Shown one piece after another: positions 1 to 5,754 of a stretch of DNA of 5,754 nt; position 1 is the first letter of the stretch; the number at the start of each line of letters is the position of its first letter. The stretch lies in the NCBI GenBank assembly GCA_020056545.1, contig JAGVHM010000010.1, positions 1-5,754 on the forward strand, read 5' to 3'. The notes beneath the pieces were generated by a model. That model was not told where the DNA came from. It saw only the letters and a list, made by a program, of their open reading frames with translations, and did not search any database. The DNA comes from a bacterium. GTDB taxonomy: Bacteria > Desulfobacterota > Deferrimicrobia > Deferrimicrobiales > Deferrimicrobiaceae. The position numbers and the translations under genes were made by a program.

Positions 1-824
1 GCCCTCGCTGCGCGCAGGGCCATCTCCGCGGCGCGTTCCTTTTCCAGCAGCGCCCGCAGTTCAGGCCGACCGGTCTCGGCATCCTTAACCCACTCCTCGA
101 GCGTGCCGGGGAAAGATTCATTGGAGAATGAGTCCTTGAGCGTGAAGTCCCTGGGGCCTTCGATCCCCATGCGGTTCAAGAGAGTGATCCTTGCGAGATG
201 GAGGTCGTTCTCCGCCGCGGTCAGCTCCGCGCGGGCCTGGAACAGGTTGGCCTCCGCGCGGGCGACGTCGATCCTCGCCCGGATCCCGGCATCGTAGTAG
301 GCTTTTGCCTGCCGCAGGAGGGATTCCCGTTGCCGCACGGTTTCCAGGCCCACCTCCATTATCCGCTGCGCCCGCAGGACGCTGTAATAACCGGCCTTCG
401 CGCCGAATGCGACGTCCGCTCGGGCCGACCTGCCGGTTTCCTTCGCAAAGGAAAGAAGGGCGCCCGCTTTGTCAACCGCCGCACCGGTGCGGCCGAAGTC
501 GGTGATCGTCTGGGACACGGTCCCCTGCAGGAACTCCGATGCGATGGTGGAGCTCTGGTGGGAAAACGGGGAGAAGCTCCGGCTGCGCGAGTAGCCGGTC
601 GAAAGCCCCACGACCGGATAGTAGGCCGATTCCGCCTGCCCCTTGCGTGCTCCCGCCGCCAGAATCTCCGCGTCGGCCTGGCTGATGAGGGGGTGACTTG
701 CCACGGCGATCCGCACGACATTATCGATGCTCCACGCCGTATTGTTCGCAAGGGACGTGGAAATAAGGCCTGAGAGCAGCGCCAGCGCCGCACAGGTCGC
801 TGAAGCGATGATACGGGTGGACAT
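1..824 (-). CDS. TolC-family outer-membrane efflux protein, N-terminal part (truncated by window edge)
   Basis: Reading leftward from the ATG at 824-822, the frame is open to the window edge and gives 274 residues. TolC-family proteins usually have about 420-480 residues, so roughly the last third lies outside. Residues 1-26 look like a Sec signal peptide: Arg4, a hydrophobic stretch rich in Ala and Leu, and a probable cut after SLA (24-26). The mature part begins with the usual family pattern (helix, then HPLISQADAEI at 44-54), has the beta/turn segment SQTITDFGRTG at 104-114, and continues into long Ala/Arg/Glu-rich helices typical of the periplasmic coiled-coil barrel. The family forms a trimeric outer-membrane channel that completes tripartite pumps. 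The start overlaps the tetR stop (TGATG), and GGGGGTGA about 10 bases upstream can serve as ribosome binding site. This is probably the exit duct for the EmrAB-like pair at 2132-4877. Family assignment is firm; partner and substrate are inferred. Confidence 0.9.
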   Translation of the reverse strand, partial: MSTRIIASATCAALALLSGLISTSLANNTAWSIDNVVRIAVASHPLISQADAEILAAGARKGQAESAYYPVVGLSTGYSRSRSFSPFSHQSSTIASEFLQGTVSQTITDFGRTGAAVDKAGALLSFAKETGRSARADVAFGAKAGYYSVLRAQRIMEVGLETVRQRESLLRQAKAYYDAGIRARIDVARAEANLFQARAELTAAENDLHLARITLLNRMGIEGPRDFTLKDSFSNESFPGTLEEWVKDAETGRPELRALLEKERAAEMALRAAR

Positions 825-1456
825 CAATGTTTTTCACCCCCATGTCGTTCCGCGCGCCCCTTTGGCGGTGGGGTGAGCGCATGCCGGCAGAAGTCCGTGA
901 GCATCTCCGCAAGGCGGGGAAGGGGGACGTCGATGATCCCGAGCATCCTGTGGCGCGTGGTTCCATATAGGATGCCGCGCAGCATCTCCGCGGTGTCCCG
1001 GGCGGAATACCGAAGGAGGAGCGACCCGTCGGCCGATCCCCGCTCCAAGATCTCCGTCATCTGTCCGGTCAGGCGGCTCAACTTCTTCCTGCGGACGGCG
1101 GACGAGGCGGTCTTCCGACGGCCGATGCGCTCCGGGGACTCCCTCAGGATGGTGAGAAACTGCGCCTCGTGAGCACGGAGATAGTCGAAATGATGGCGGA
1201 TGAGGTCGAGCAGGGACTCCCTTCCGTTCTTACCCCGGCCGATCAGATTTTCCACCCCGGCTATGTAGCCGTCCACGGTCTCGTTGAAGATGGAAAGGAA
1301 GATGCCGTCCTTGCTGTCGAAGTGGTGGTAAAGGGTCCCCTCGGCGACGCCCGCTTCACGGGCGATCTCCGAGGTTGGGGTGTTGGCGTAACCCTTTTCG
1401 GCGAACAGGCGCGATGCGACCGCCAGGATGGCGGAGCGCTTACGTGTCTTCCCCAC
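824..1456 (-). CDS. TetR/AcrR-family transcriptional repressor
   Basis: This 210-residue protein has the standard TetR layout. Residues 7-54 form the N-terminal three-helix DNA-binding domain (RSAILAVASRLFAEKGY, then TSEIAREAGVAEGTLYHHF), with the recognition helix near 39-46. Residues about 60-195 are a helical ligand-binding and dimerisation domain of the usual variable type, which does not reveal the ligand. The tail (about 196-210) is basic and proline-rich. The start is GTG at 1456-1454, next to a purine-rich AAAGGGGGGG; no ATG gives a better N-terminus, and seven residues before the first helix is normal. A consensus promoter and a 30-bp palindrome lie directly upstream, so autorepression with release by a drug-like ligand is the likely mode. 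Its stop codon overlaps the tolC start by one base, so the two genes are almost certainly one transcript. Control of emrAB by the same protein is possible, but I find no copy of the palindrome before emrA. Confidence 0.95.
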   Translation of the reverse strand: MGKTRKRSAILAVASRLFAEKGYANTPTSEIAREAGVAEGTLYHHFDSKDGIFLSIFNETVDGYIAGVENLIGRGKNGRESLLDLIRHHFDYLRAHEAQFLTILRESPERIGRRKTASSAVRRKKLSRLTGQMTEILERGSADGSLLLRYSARDTAEMLRGILYGTTRHRMLGIIDVPLPRLAEMLTDFCRHALTPPPKGRAERHGGEKH

Positions 1457-1471
1457 GGCCCCCCCTTTCCG

Positions 1472-1501
1472 CCTGACCGAGTGAGTGCTCAGTCGGTCAG
1501 G
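1472..1501. promoter_or_regulatory. Probable TetR operator (30-bp palindrome)
   Basis: The outer arms CCTGACCGA (1472-1480) and TCGGTCAGG (1493-1501) are exact 9-base inverted repeats. Between them lies an inner inverted repeat TGAG-TG-CTCA (1482-1491) with the same centre, so 26 of 30 positions are symmetric. It begins two bases beyond the -10 box of the tetR promoter and covers the expected start site near 1497, which is where a repressor would block initiation. The length would suit one TetR dimer with long contacts or two overlapping dimers. That the neighbouring TetR protein binds here is inferred from position and symmetry. Confidence 0.85.
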
Positions 1502-1503
1502 GA

Positions 1504-1533
1504 ATTATAGGGGGGGCGCCCGCGGGGTGTCAA
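1504..1533 (-). promoter_or_regulatory. Consensus sigma70-type promoter of tetR-tolC
   Basis: On the minus strand the -35 box is TTGACA (1533-1528) and the -10 box is TATAAT (1509-1504), both exact consensus, separated by 18 bases. The expected transcription start is about 1497, giving a leader of about 40 bases before the tetR GTG. The -35 box overlaps the stop codon of the deacylase gene (1532-1530), so the promoter uses the end of that gene. All 18 spacer bases are G or C. A promoter this strong directly followed by an operator is typical of a tightly repressed gene. Confidence 0.88.
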
Positions 1534-2003
1534 GCCAGGATCGCCTCCCGTTCGCAGACCCTGGGCTTCTCGGCGGCGAGGAAATCGCCTATCTTCAGGC
1601 GCACTATGTCCCTGTGGGTCCCGGCCGTGAAGGCGATCTCATCGTTCTCCGTCAGTTCGTGCGACACCAGGACGGAAACGCCGTACAGCGACCCGAAGAT
1701 AGGCATCGCACCCAGGTCGCAGTCGGGGAACAGGGGGGAGAACTCCGCCTCGCTCGCAAGCTTGACCTTTTTCGCCTCGAGGCACTTCTGCATTCGGGCG
1801 AGGTCGACACGCTCGGTGGCGGGGACGACCGCCATCCAGATCTTGCCGTCGACGTTCACCAGCACCGATTTGGCGTAGGCGCGGCCCGACACCTGAGCCG
1901 CCTGCGCCGACTGCTGCGCGGTGAACGCCTCCGGTTGAGTGGTGACCTTGAAGGGAAGATTGCGTTCCTGTAGGAAACGGGCCAGCTTTTCCGGGATGCC
2001 CAT
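1530..2003 (-). CDS. YbaK/EbsC-type aminoacyl-tRNA deacylase domain protein
   Basis: The 157-residue product matches the single-domain YbaK/EbsC (prolyl-tRNA-editing-like) family in length and pattern. Visible marks are AYAKSVLV with the conserved lysine at 45, VVPATERVDL at 59-68, FPDCDLGAMPIFG at 92-104, and AFTAGTHRDIVRL at 124-136. In this family the pocket hydrolyses misacylated tRNAs, for example Cys- or Ala-tRNA(Pro); the substrate here cannot be told from sequence. The start is ATG 2003-2001, preceded by a good AGGAGGG at seven bases' distance. A longer reading of 35 more residues to 2108 is low-complexity Arg/Pro/His sequence lacking family similarity and would overlap the candidate promoter. 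The protein should be cytosolic. It sits 128 bases after emrB and 73 before tetR, in the same direction, and may be partly cotranscribed with both. It has no known part in efflux. The closing residues (about 146-157) are unremarkable. Confidence 0.9.
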   Translation of the reverse strand: MGIPEKLARFLQERNLPFKVTTQPEAFTAQQSAQAAQVSGRAYAKSVLVNVDGKIWMAVVPATERVDLARMQKCLEAKKVKLASEAEFSPLFPDCDLGAMPIFGSLYGVSVLVSHELTENDEIAFTAGTHRDIVRLKIGDFLAAEKPRVCEREAILA

Positions 2004-2061
2004 GGCGACCCTCCTGCCGCGACATGGCGGCGCATGTTGCCGGTGGGGTCGATAAGTGAAC

Positions 2062-2080
2062 GGACGCCGGGTCGGTGTCC
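2062..2080. repeat. Imperfect inverted repeat in the deacylase leader
   Basis: Arms GGAC-n-CCG and CGG-n-GTCC enclose a 3-base loop, with one unpaired position in the minus-strand transcript. It begins about where transcription from the candidate promoter at 2086-2112 would start. No run of T follows, so it is not an intrinsic terminator for emrB. It could be a 5' stem-loop or a small operator, or chance in GC-rich sequence. Confidence 0.35.
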
Positions 2081-2085
2081 CATGA

Positions 2086-2112
2086 AGTATACCGCAAACC
2101 GGCGCCATTCAA
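2086..2112 (-). promoter_or_regulatory. Candidate promoter for the YbaK-type gene
   Basis: On the minus strand TATACT (2091-2086, one mismatch to the -10 consensus) lies 15 bases after TTGAAT (2112-2107, two mismatches to the -35 consensus). The spacer is two bases shorter than ideal, so strength would be modest. It lies in the 128-base gap between emrB and the deacylase gene, about 75 bases upstream of the deacylase start. It is the best candidate in that gap, but the evidence is by eye only. Confidence 0.4.
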
Positions 2113-2131
2113 TACACGCGCTTCCTCGTGA

Positions 2132-3718
2132 TCAATGTCCAGCGGAGGGCGGGGCATCCTGATGCGCGGGTCGGCGGATGAGCAGGACCAGCGGCAGTAT
2201 CAAGACCATCATCATGGAAAGTATGAAGAAAGCGTCATTGAACCCCAGGGCGGTCGCCTGGCGTACGACCTGTCCGTAGATACTCCGCATGACCGTCGGC
2301 TCAAGGGCGCCTTCCGGTATTCCGCGCCCGGCGAGCAGTTCCTTCCCGTATCCGATGGCCGTCTGGAACGTGCGGTCGTAACCGGTGAGGTGCTCCGTCA
2401 TGTGGCTCTGGTGTACCTGCGCGCGCCGGACGAACATCGTCGTCGCGAATGCCACTCCGAATGAGCCCCCCAGGTTCCGCAGAAGGTTGTAGATCGAGGT
2501 CGCGTTCCCCATCTGGGGCCTGGGGATCGATGAAAGCGTCAGGGTAGTGAGCGGGATGAACAGGAATCCCATCCCTATTCCCAGGTAGATCCTGGGCCAC
2601 ATGAGCGAGGAGAAGTCCGCGCCGAGGCTGAAGCGGGACATCATGTAGGTGGAAAGAGCGCACAATGCCATCCCGAAAGTCAGCAGGTACTTCGGGTTCC
2701 GCTTCATGATGAGCTTGCCGACGATCGGCATGACGATGAGTGTGGCGATCCCTCCCGGCGAGAGGATCATGCCCGCGAGGTAGGAAGTGTACCCGAGAAG
2801 GATCTGCGCGTAGAGCGGAAGAAGCACGATCCCCCCGAACAGGTTGAAGAAGGCGATGAACATGACCACGTTGCCGGTTGTGAACGACACGTTCCGGAAC
2901 GCACGCAGGTCGACGATGGGGTGCTCGGCGTAGTACAGCTCGACGATCACGAAAAGCGCCAGGGCCAGCACCGCCACCGCGGAAAAGACGAGGATGAAGT
3001 CCGACTGGAACCAGTCCTCCCGCTGCCCCTTGTCGAGCACGATCTGGAGCGCGCCGATCCCCACGGTCAGCAATGCGATCCCCCACGTGTCCACCTTCAC
3101 CTTTTCCGCACGCTTCAGGTAGGGAGGGTCATGTATGAACAGCGTCACCATGAACACGGCCAACAGGCAGATCGGGATATTGACGTAGAAGATCCACCTC
3201 CACGACAACGTATCCGTTATGTATCCGCCCATGACGGGACCCGCGATCGGCCCGAACATCGCCCCGATGCCGAAGATCGCCATGGCGATGCCGTGCTCCT
3301 TGGGCGGGAACGATTCGAGCAGTATCGCCTGCGAGATCGGCTGGAGCGCCCCCCCTCCGATACCCTGCAGGACGCGGCAGAAGACGAGCATCCCCAGGCT
3401 CGTGGCTGAGCCGCACATGAAGGAGGCGACCGTGAAGAGAGATATGGAAAAAAGGAGATACCGCTTGCGGCCGAAGGTGCGGGCGAACCAGCCTGTCATC
3501 GGGATGATGATGGCGTTGGAGACGAGATAGGAGGTCAGGACCCACCCCGCCTCGTCGATGCCGGCCGACAGAGACCCGCGGATGTGGTCGAGGGATACGT
3601 TCGCCACGCTCACGTCGATGATCTCGATGAGCGTGGGGAGCATCACGGTGACGGCGACGATCCACTTGCTATCGCGCATCGCGCCGACCGCGTTGCCGAG
3701 CCGGTTCCCTCCGTTCAT
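2132..3718 (-). CDS. emrB: EmrB/QacA-type DHA2 multidrug efflux MFS permease
   Basis: This 528-residue inner-membrane protein has the length and hydrophobic pattern of the 14-segment DHA2 drug:proton antiporters. Family marks in order: motif D1 with a membrane-embedded acid, LIEIIDVSVANVSL (30-43, Asp35); motif A in the first cytoplasmic loop, GWFARTFGRKR (76-86); the antiporter motif C, GIGAMFGPIAGPVMGG (150-165); then SWRWIFYVNIP (172-182), which is highly typical of EmrB. A large loop between the last two segments (about 430-490) is also normal for the subfamily. It would export hydrophobic compounds using the proton gradient and pass them to an EmrA adaptor and TolC channel. The start at 3718 lies 10 bases after the stop of the adaptor gene, with TAGG as a weak ribosome site, so coupling to the upstream gene is likely. 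A second in-frame ATG at 3679 (residue 14) has no better site. The symbol is given at family level; drug specificity cannot be read from sequence. Confidence 0.94.
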   Translation of the reverse strand: MNGGNRLGNAVGAMRDSKWIVAVTVMLPTLIEIIDVSVANVSLDHIRGSLSAGIDEAGWVLTSYLVSNAIIIPMTGWFARTFGRKRYLLFSISLFTVASFMCGSATSLGMLVFCRVLQGIGGGALQPISQAILLESFPPKEHGIAMAIFGIGAMFGPIAGPVMGGYITDTLSWRWIFYVNIPICLLAVFMVTLFIHDPPYLKRAEKVKVDTWGIALLTVGIGALQIVLDKGQREDWFQSDFILVFSAVAVLALALFVIVELYYAEHPIVDLRAFRNVSFTTGNVVMFIAFFNLFGGIVLLPLYAQILLGYTSYLAGMILSPGGIATLIVMPIVGKLIMKRNPKYLLTFGMALCALSTYMMSRFSLGADFSSLMWPRIYLGIGMGFLFIPLTTLTLSSIPRPQMGNATSIYNLLRNLGGSFGVAFATTMFVRRAQVHQSHMTEHLTGYDRTFQTAIGYGKELLAGRGIPEGALEPTVMRSIYGQVVRQATALGFNDAFFILSMMMVLILPLVLLIRRPAHQDAPPSAGH

Positions 3719-3728
3719 CGTTTTATGC

Positions 3729-4877
3729 CTATCTGACGAGCACCGTCGGCTCGACGGACATTCCTATCCGCAGGAGCCGCTCCGGGTCCTCGCCCTTTTC
3801 GAGGACGATCTTCACAGGCACCCGCTGCACGACCTTTACATAGTTCCCCGTGGCGTTCTCCGGCGGAAAGAGCGAGAACGCGGAGCCGGTCCCCGCCATG
3901 ATGCTCTCGACCTTGCCGTTGAACTTCTTACCGGGGTAGGTGTCCACCCGGATGCTGACGGAGTGGCCGACCTTTATCTTCTCGATCTGGGTCTCCTTGT
4001 AGTTGGCGACCACCCAGACGTCGGAGAGGGCGGCGACCGCCAGCAGCGGCTGGCCCGCGGAGACCACCTGTCCGGCCTCCACGCTCTTCCGGGTCACGTA
4101 TCCGTCCGCTGGCGCTACGACCTCCGCGTACCCCTGGAAAAGCTTCGCCTCGGCGAGCACGGAATCCTTTTGCCTGACGTCCGCTTCCCTCTGGCCGATC
4201 CGGGCTTCCCGTTGCAGGACCACCGCCTTCCGTTGGGCAATGGACGCTTCCTGTGTGGGAATGGCCGCTTCCGCCAGGCGCAGCTCCTGGCGTGCAAGGT
4301 CTGCCTGCGCTTTCGCCACCTCGCTTTCCGTCTGGGTTTTCTCGTTCCTCTCTTTGCTTATCGAGTGACGCTCGAACAGGTTTCTCGCGCGTTCCGTATC
4401 CCGGTCGGCCTGGGCAAGCCGGGCATCCGCGAGAGCCACCTTCGCCCGGGCCGCCTCGACCGCCGCACGCGTCTGGGCGATCTGGGCCTGAGCGGCATTA
4501 AGGTCCTCCCGGCCGGCATTTGCGTCGGAACGGGCCGAGGACAGGTCGGCCGACGCGGAAGACAGGGCCGCGGAGGCCGCGGAGACACGTACGTCGTACG
4601 TCGCCGGGTCGATCCGGACGAGCGGCTGGCCCTTCTTCACCGGCTGGTTGTCCTCGACAAGCACGGCGACCACCGTCCCCTGGATCCGGGCGGCTGCGGG
4701 GTGGATCCTCCCCTCCACGAAGGCGTCTTCGGTGGATATGTGGGTTTGGCGGTACCACCAGTAGAATGCGCCGGAGCCGACAGTCACCAGCGTGGCGGCC
4801 GCGAAGATGGCCAGCGCCTTCTTCCGGCGGGAATTCCCCTTCCCACTGTTGCTGATTCCGTCCTGTCCTTCGCCCAT
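3729..4877 (-). CDS. emrA: EmrA/HlyD-type periplasmic membrane-fusion adaptor
   Basis: The 382-residue product is close to E. coli EmrA in length and layout. A charged cytosolic tail (1-20) precedes one membrane anchor (about 21-42, ending FYWWY). The first lipoyl half is at about 62-91 (AARIQGTVVAVLVEDNQPVKKGQPL), followed by a long helical hairpin from about 95 to 248 rich in Ala, Gln, Arg and Glu. The second lipoyl half is at about 251-281 (VVAPADGYVTRKSVEAGQVV), and a beta-barrel domain at about 286-330 (WVVANYKETQIEKIKVG). Such adaptors link the inner-membrane pump to TolC and form a periplasmic tunnel. The start at 4877 has GAGGAG eight bases upstream. The emrB start follows 10 bases after its stop, so the two genes form one unit. 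The hairpin contains four register-perfect heptads starting with Gln at 215, 222, 229 and 236. The symbol is at family level; a role with the TolC-like gene at the left edge is inferred. Confidence 0.93.
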   Translation of the reverse strand: MGEGQDGISNSGKGNSRRKKALAIFAAATLVTVGSGAFYWWYRQTHISTEDAFVEGRIHPAAARIQGTVVAVLVEDNQPVKKGQPLVRIDPATYDVRVSAASAALSSASADLSSARSDANAGREDLNAAQAQIAQTRAAVEAARAKVALADARLAQADRDTERARNLFERHSISKERNEKTQTESEVAKAQADLARQELRLAEAAIPTQEASIAQRKAVVLQREARIGQREADVRQKDSVLAEAKLFQGYAEVVAPADGYVTRKSVEAGQVVSAGQPLLAVAALSDVWVVANYKETQIEKIKVGHSVSIRVDTYPGKKFNGKVESIMAGTGSAFSLFPPENATGNYVKVVQRVPVKIVLEKGEDPERLLRIGMSVEPTVLVR

Positions 4878-4929
4878 TCCATCTCTCCTCGCTGCAGGAA
4901 CTGATTGCAGATTAGACCGGCAATTAATT
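4878..4929 (-). promoter_or_regulatory. emrA leader: ribosome site and small inverted repeat
   Basis: This 52-base gap separates the Fsr-like gene from emrA. It holds the emrA ribosome binding site (GAGGAG, near 4885-4890) and an inverted repeat of CTGCA (4892-4896) and TGCAG (4906-4910) with a 9-base spacer. It is clearly more AT-rich on its right side (AATTAATT at 4922-4929). I see no convincing -35/-10 pair and no terminator, so emrA may be read from the upstream gene or from a promoter I cannot recognise. The palindrome found before tetR is not repeated here. Confidence 0.4.
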
Positions 4930-5754
4930 CTATTCCATCTTCTGCTTCCAGGGGAGGGGAAGGAATAGCGCCAGGATCGCGCCGGCGGCGGGCAGAACGT
5001 TTATGAGGTGAACAGCCGCGGGGACTCCGTAACGGTCAGCCACCGCTCCCAGGATGGTAACCCCGATCCCTCCCGTGCCGATCGCGAACCCGGCGATCGT
5101 ACCCGCCGCCGTCGCCATCCGGCGGGGGAAAAGCTCCTGCGCCATCACGATCGTCACCGAGAAGGTCGAGACGATTACGGCTCCCACGGCGGCGGCCAGG
5201 ACGAAGACGAGCCAACCCTGCGCGTTGAGGAAAAGGTGGATCAGCGGGACCTGGAGCGCCATCGAGAGGAAAACCATTTTCCGGTGCCCGATCCGGTCGG
5301 CCAAAAGCCCGCCCAGGAGCGTGCCCGCCGTCCCCGCTCCGAGGAAAAAGAAAAGCAGGGTGGCGACGAATTCCGGATGGCTCGAAAGCTGAGCGCGGTA
5401 GAGGAACGGGATGTAGGTGGCCAGCCCAAGATGCGTCCAGGAGCGGAAGATGACGATCAGGACGATCAGCGAGACGGCGTAGAGCGGACGTTCAACGCCG
5501 TTTCGGGCGGGCGATTCGGGCCTGGCGGAGACTTCCGCGATCCGCCGACGGATGTCCGGGAGCGCCGGCAGGAAGAGCACCCCGGCGAGCACGGCGGGGA
5601 CAAGCAACCATGCGGCGCCGTGCAGCCCGTACCGGGAAGCGAGGAATATGGCGGCGGGCGCGCCGATGGAAAACCCCAGGTTCCCGCCAACCGAGAACAG
5701 GGACATCCCGGTGGCCCGCTTGACGGACGCTATGCAGGCGGTCGCCTTGAAGCC
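4930..5754 (-). CDS. Fosmidomycin-resistance-type (Fsr-like) MFS transporter, C-terminal part (truncated by window edge)
   Basis: The frame is open from the right edge to the TAG at 4932-4930 and gives 274 residues. Family members have about 400, so about 125 N-terminal residues are missing. The ATG at 5706-5704 is not the start, because the 16 residues before it (GFKATACIASVKRATG) continue the family pattern into MSLFSVGGNLGFSIGAP. Other marks are FRSWTHLGLATYIPFLY (103-119 of the visible part), a motif-A copy in the second half, GGLLADRIGHRK (148-159), and AQELFPRRMATAAGTIAGFAIGTGGIG (205-231), which is typical of Fsr. Several hydrophobic segments of membrane length are visible. Characterised relatives are 12-segment proton-driven exporters, including E. 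coli fosmidomycin resistance protein; the substrate here is unknown. It runs in the same direction as emrA with a 52-base gap, so cotranscription is possible. It would work alone in the inner membrane, unlike EmrAB. Confidence 0.85.
   Translation of the reverse strand, partial: GFKATACIASVKRATGMSLFSVGGNLGFSIGAPAAIFLASRYGLHGAAWLLVPAVLAGVLFLPALPDIRRRIAEVSARPESPARNGVERPLYAVSLIVLIVIFRSWTHLGLATYIPFLYRAQLSSHPEFVATLLFFFLGAGTAGTLLGGLLADRIGHRKMVFLSMALQVPLIHLFLNAQGWLVFVLAAAVGAVIVSTFSVTIVMAQELFPRRMATAAGTIAGFAIGTGGIGVTILGAVADRYGVPAAVHLINVLPAAGAILALFLPLPWKQKME

Noticed and set aside
198..773. Plus-strand open frame of 191 codons opposite the TolC-type gene
   Set aside because: Same cause: it mirrors a well-supported minus-strand gene and has no recognisable domain or ribosome site.
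1066..1076. Second operator half-site inside tetR (CGGTCAGGCGG, shared with the palindrome's flank)
   Set aside because: There is only one arm, within coding sequence, with no facing arm at the right distance; an 11-base match between GC-rich stretches can be chance.
2062..2080. Intrinsic terminator after emrB
   Set aside because: The stem has one mismatch on the transcript strand and no T-run follows it.
2004..2108. Upstream extension of the deacylase gene by 35 codons
   Set aside because: The extra residues are Arg/Pro/His-rich and unlike the family, and they cover the candidate promoter. The ATG at 2003 has a strong AGGAGGG site and starts where family members start.
3558..4904. Long plus-strand open frame of 448 codons opposite the adaptor gene
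   Set aside because: It is antisense to a clear EmrA-type gene and the end of emrB. The product is Arg/Gly/Leu/His-rich without family pattern. Open antisense frames are expected from GC-rich third positions.
5704..5706. ATG at 5706 as the start of the Fsr-like gene
   Set aside because: The frame stays open to the window edge and the 16 preceding residues fit the family, so the gene is cut by the window rather than starting here.
1..5754. Mobile element, CRISPR array, tRNA or other RNA gene
   Set aside because: No transposase or integrase reading frame, no spaced direct repeats, no cloverleaf-like sequence seen; almost the whole window is accounted for by six ordinary genes.

Overview
The window is GC-rich and every gene in it lies on the minus strand. 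It is best read as a multidrug-efflux locus of a Gram-negative bacterium, because it encodes an outer-membrane TolC-type channel, a periplasmic adaptor and an inner-membrane pump. The protein style (EmrB, TetR, YbaK and Fsr-like relatives) suggests a Desulfobacterota/deltaproteobacterium-like organism, but this is a weak inference made without a database search.

In transcription order (right to left) the window holds six genes. (1) 5754-4930: the C-terminal two thirds of a fosmidomycin-resistance-type (Fsr-like) MFS transporter, cut by the right edge. (2) 4877-3729: an EmrA/HlyD-type membrane-fusion adaptor. (3) 3718-2132: an EmrB/QacA-type DHA2 pump with 14 expected membrane segments. (4) 2003-1530: a YbaK/EbsC-type aminoacyl-tRNA deacylase domain protein. 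(5) 1456-824: a TetR-family repressor. (6) 824 to below 1: the N-terminal 274 residues of a TolC-family outer-membrane efflux protein, cut by the left edge. Coding density is high; the longest gene-free stretch is 128 bases (2004-2131), so no gap exceeds 300 bases.

The EmrA-, EmrB- and TolC-like proteins would form a tripartite pump spanning both membranes, with the TetR protein as its likely drug-responsive regulator. The clearest regulatory signal is in front of tetR. It has a fully consensus sigma70-type promoter (TTGACA, 18 bp, TATAAT) followed at once by a 30-bp near-perfect palindrome covering the expected transcription start, which points to autorepression of tetR-tolC. The tetR stop and tolC start overlap in TGATG, so the two are probably translationally coupled. 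The deacylase gene sits between emrAB and tetR-tolC and appears to have its own weaker promoter.

I see no RNA genes, insertion sequences, CRISPR arrays or intrinsic terminators. The locus is mostly conventional. The points worth a second look are the tetR control region, the deacylase placed inside an efflux cluster, and the second transporter beside it.
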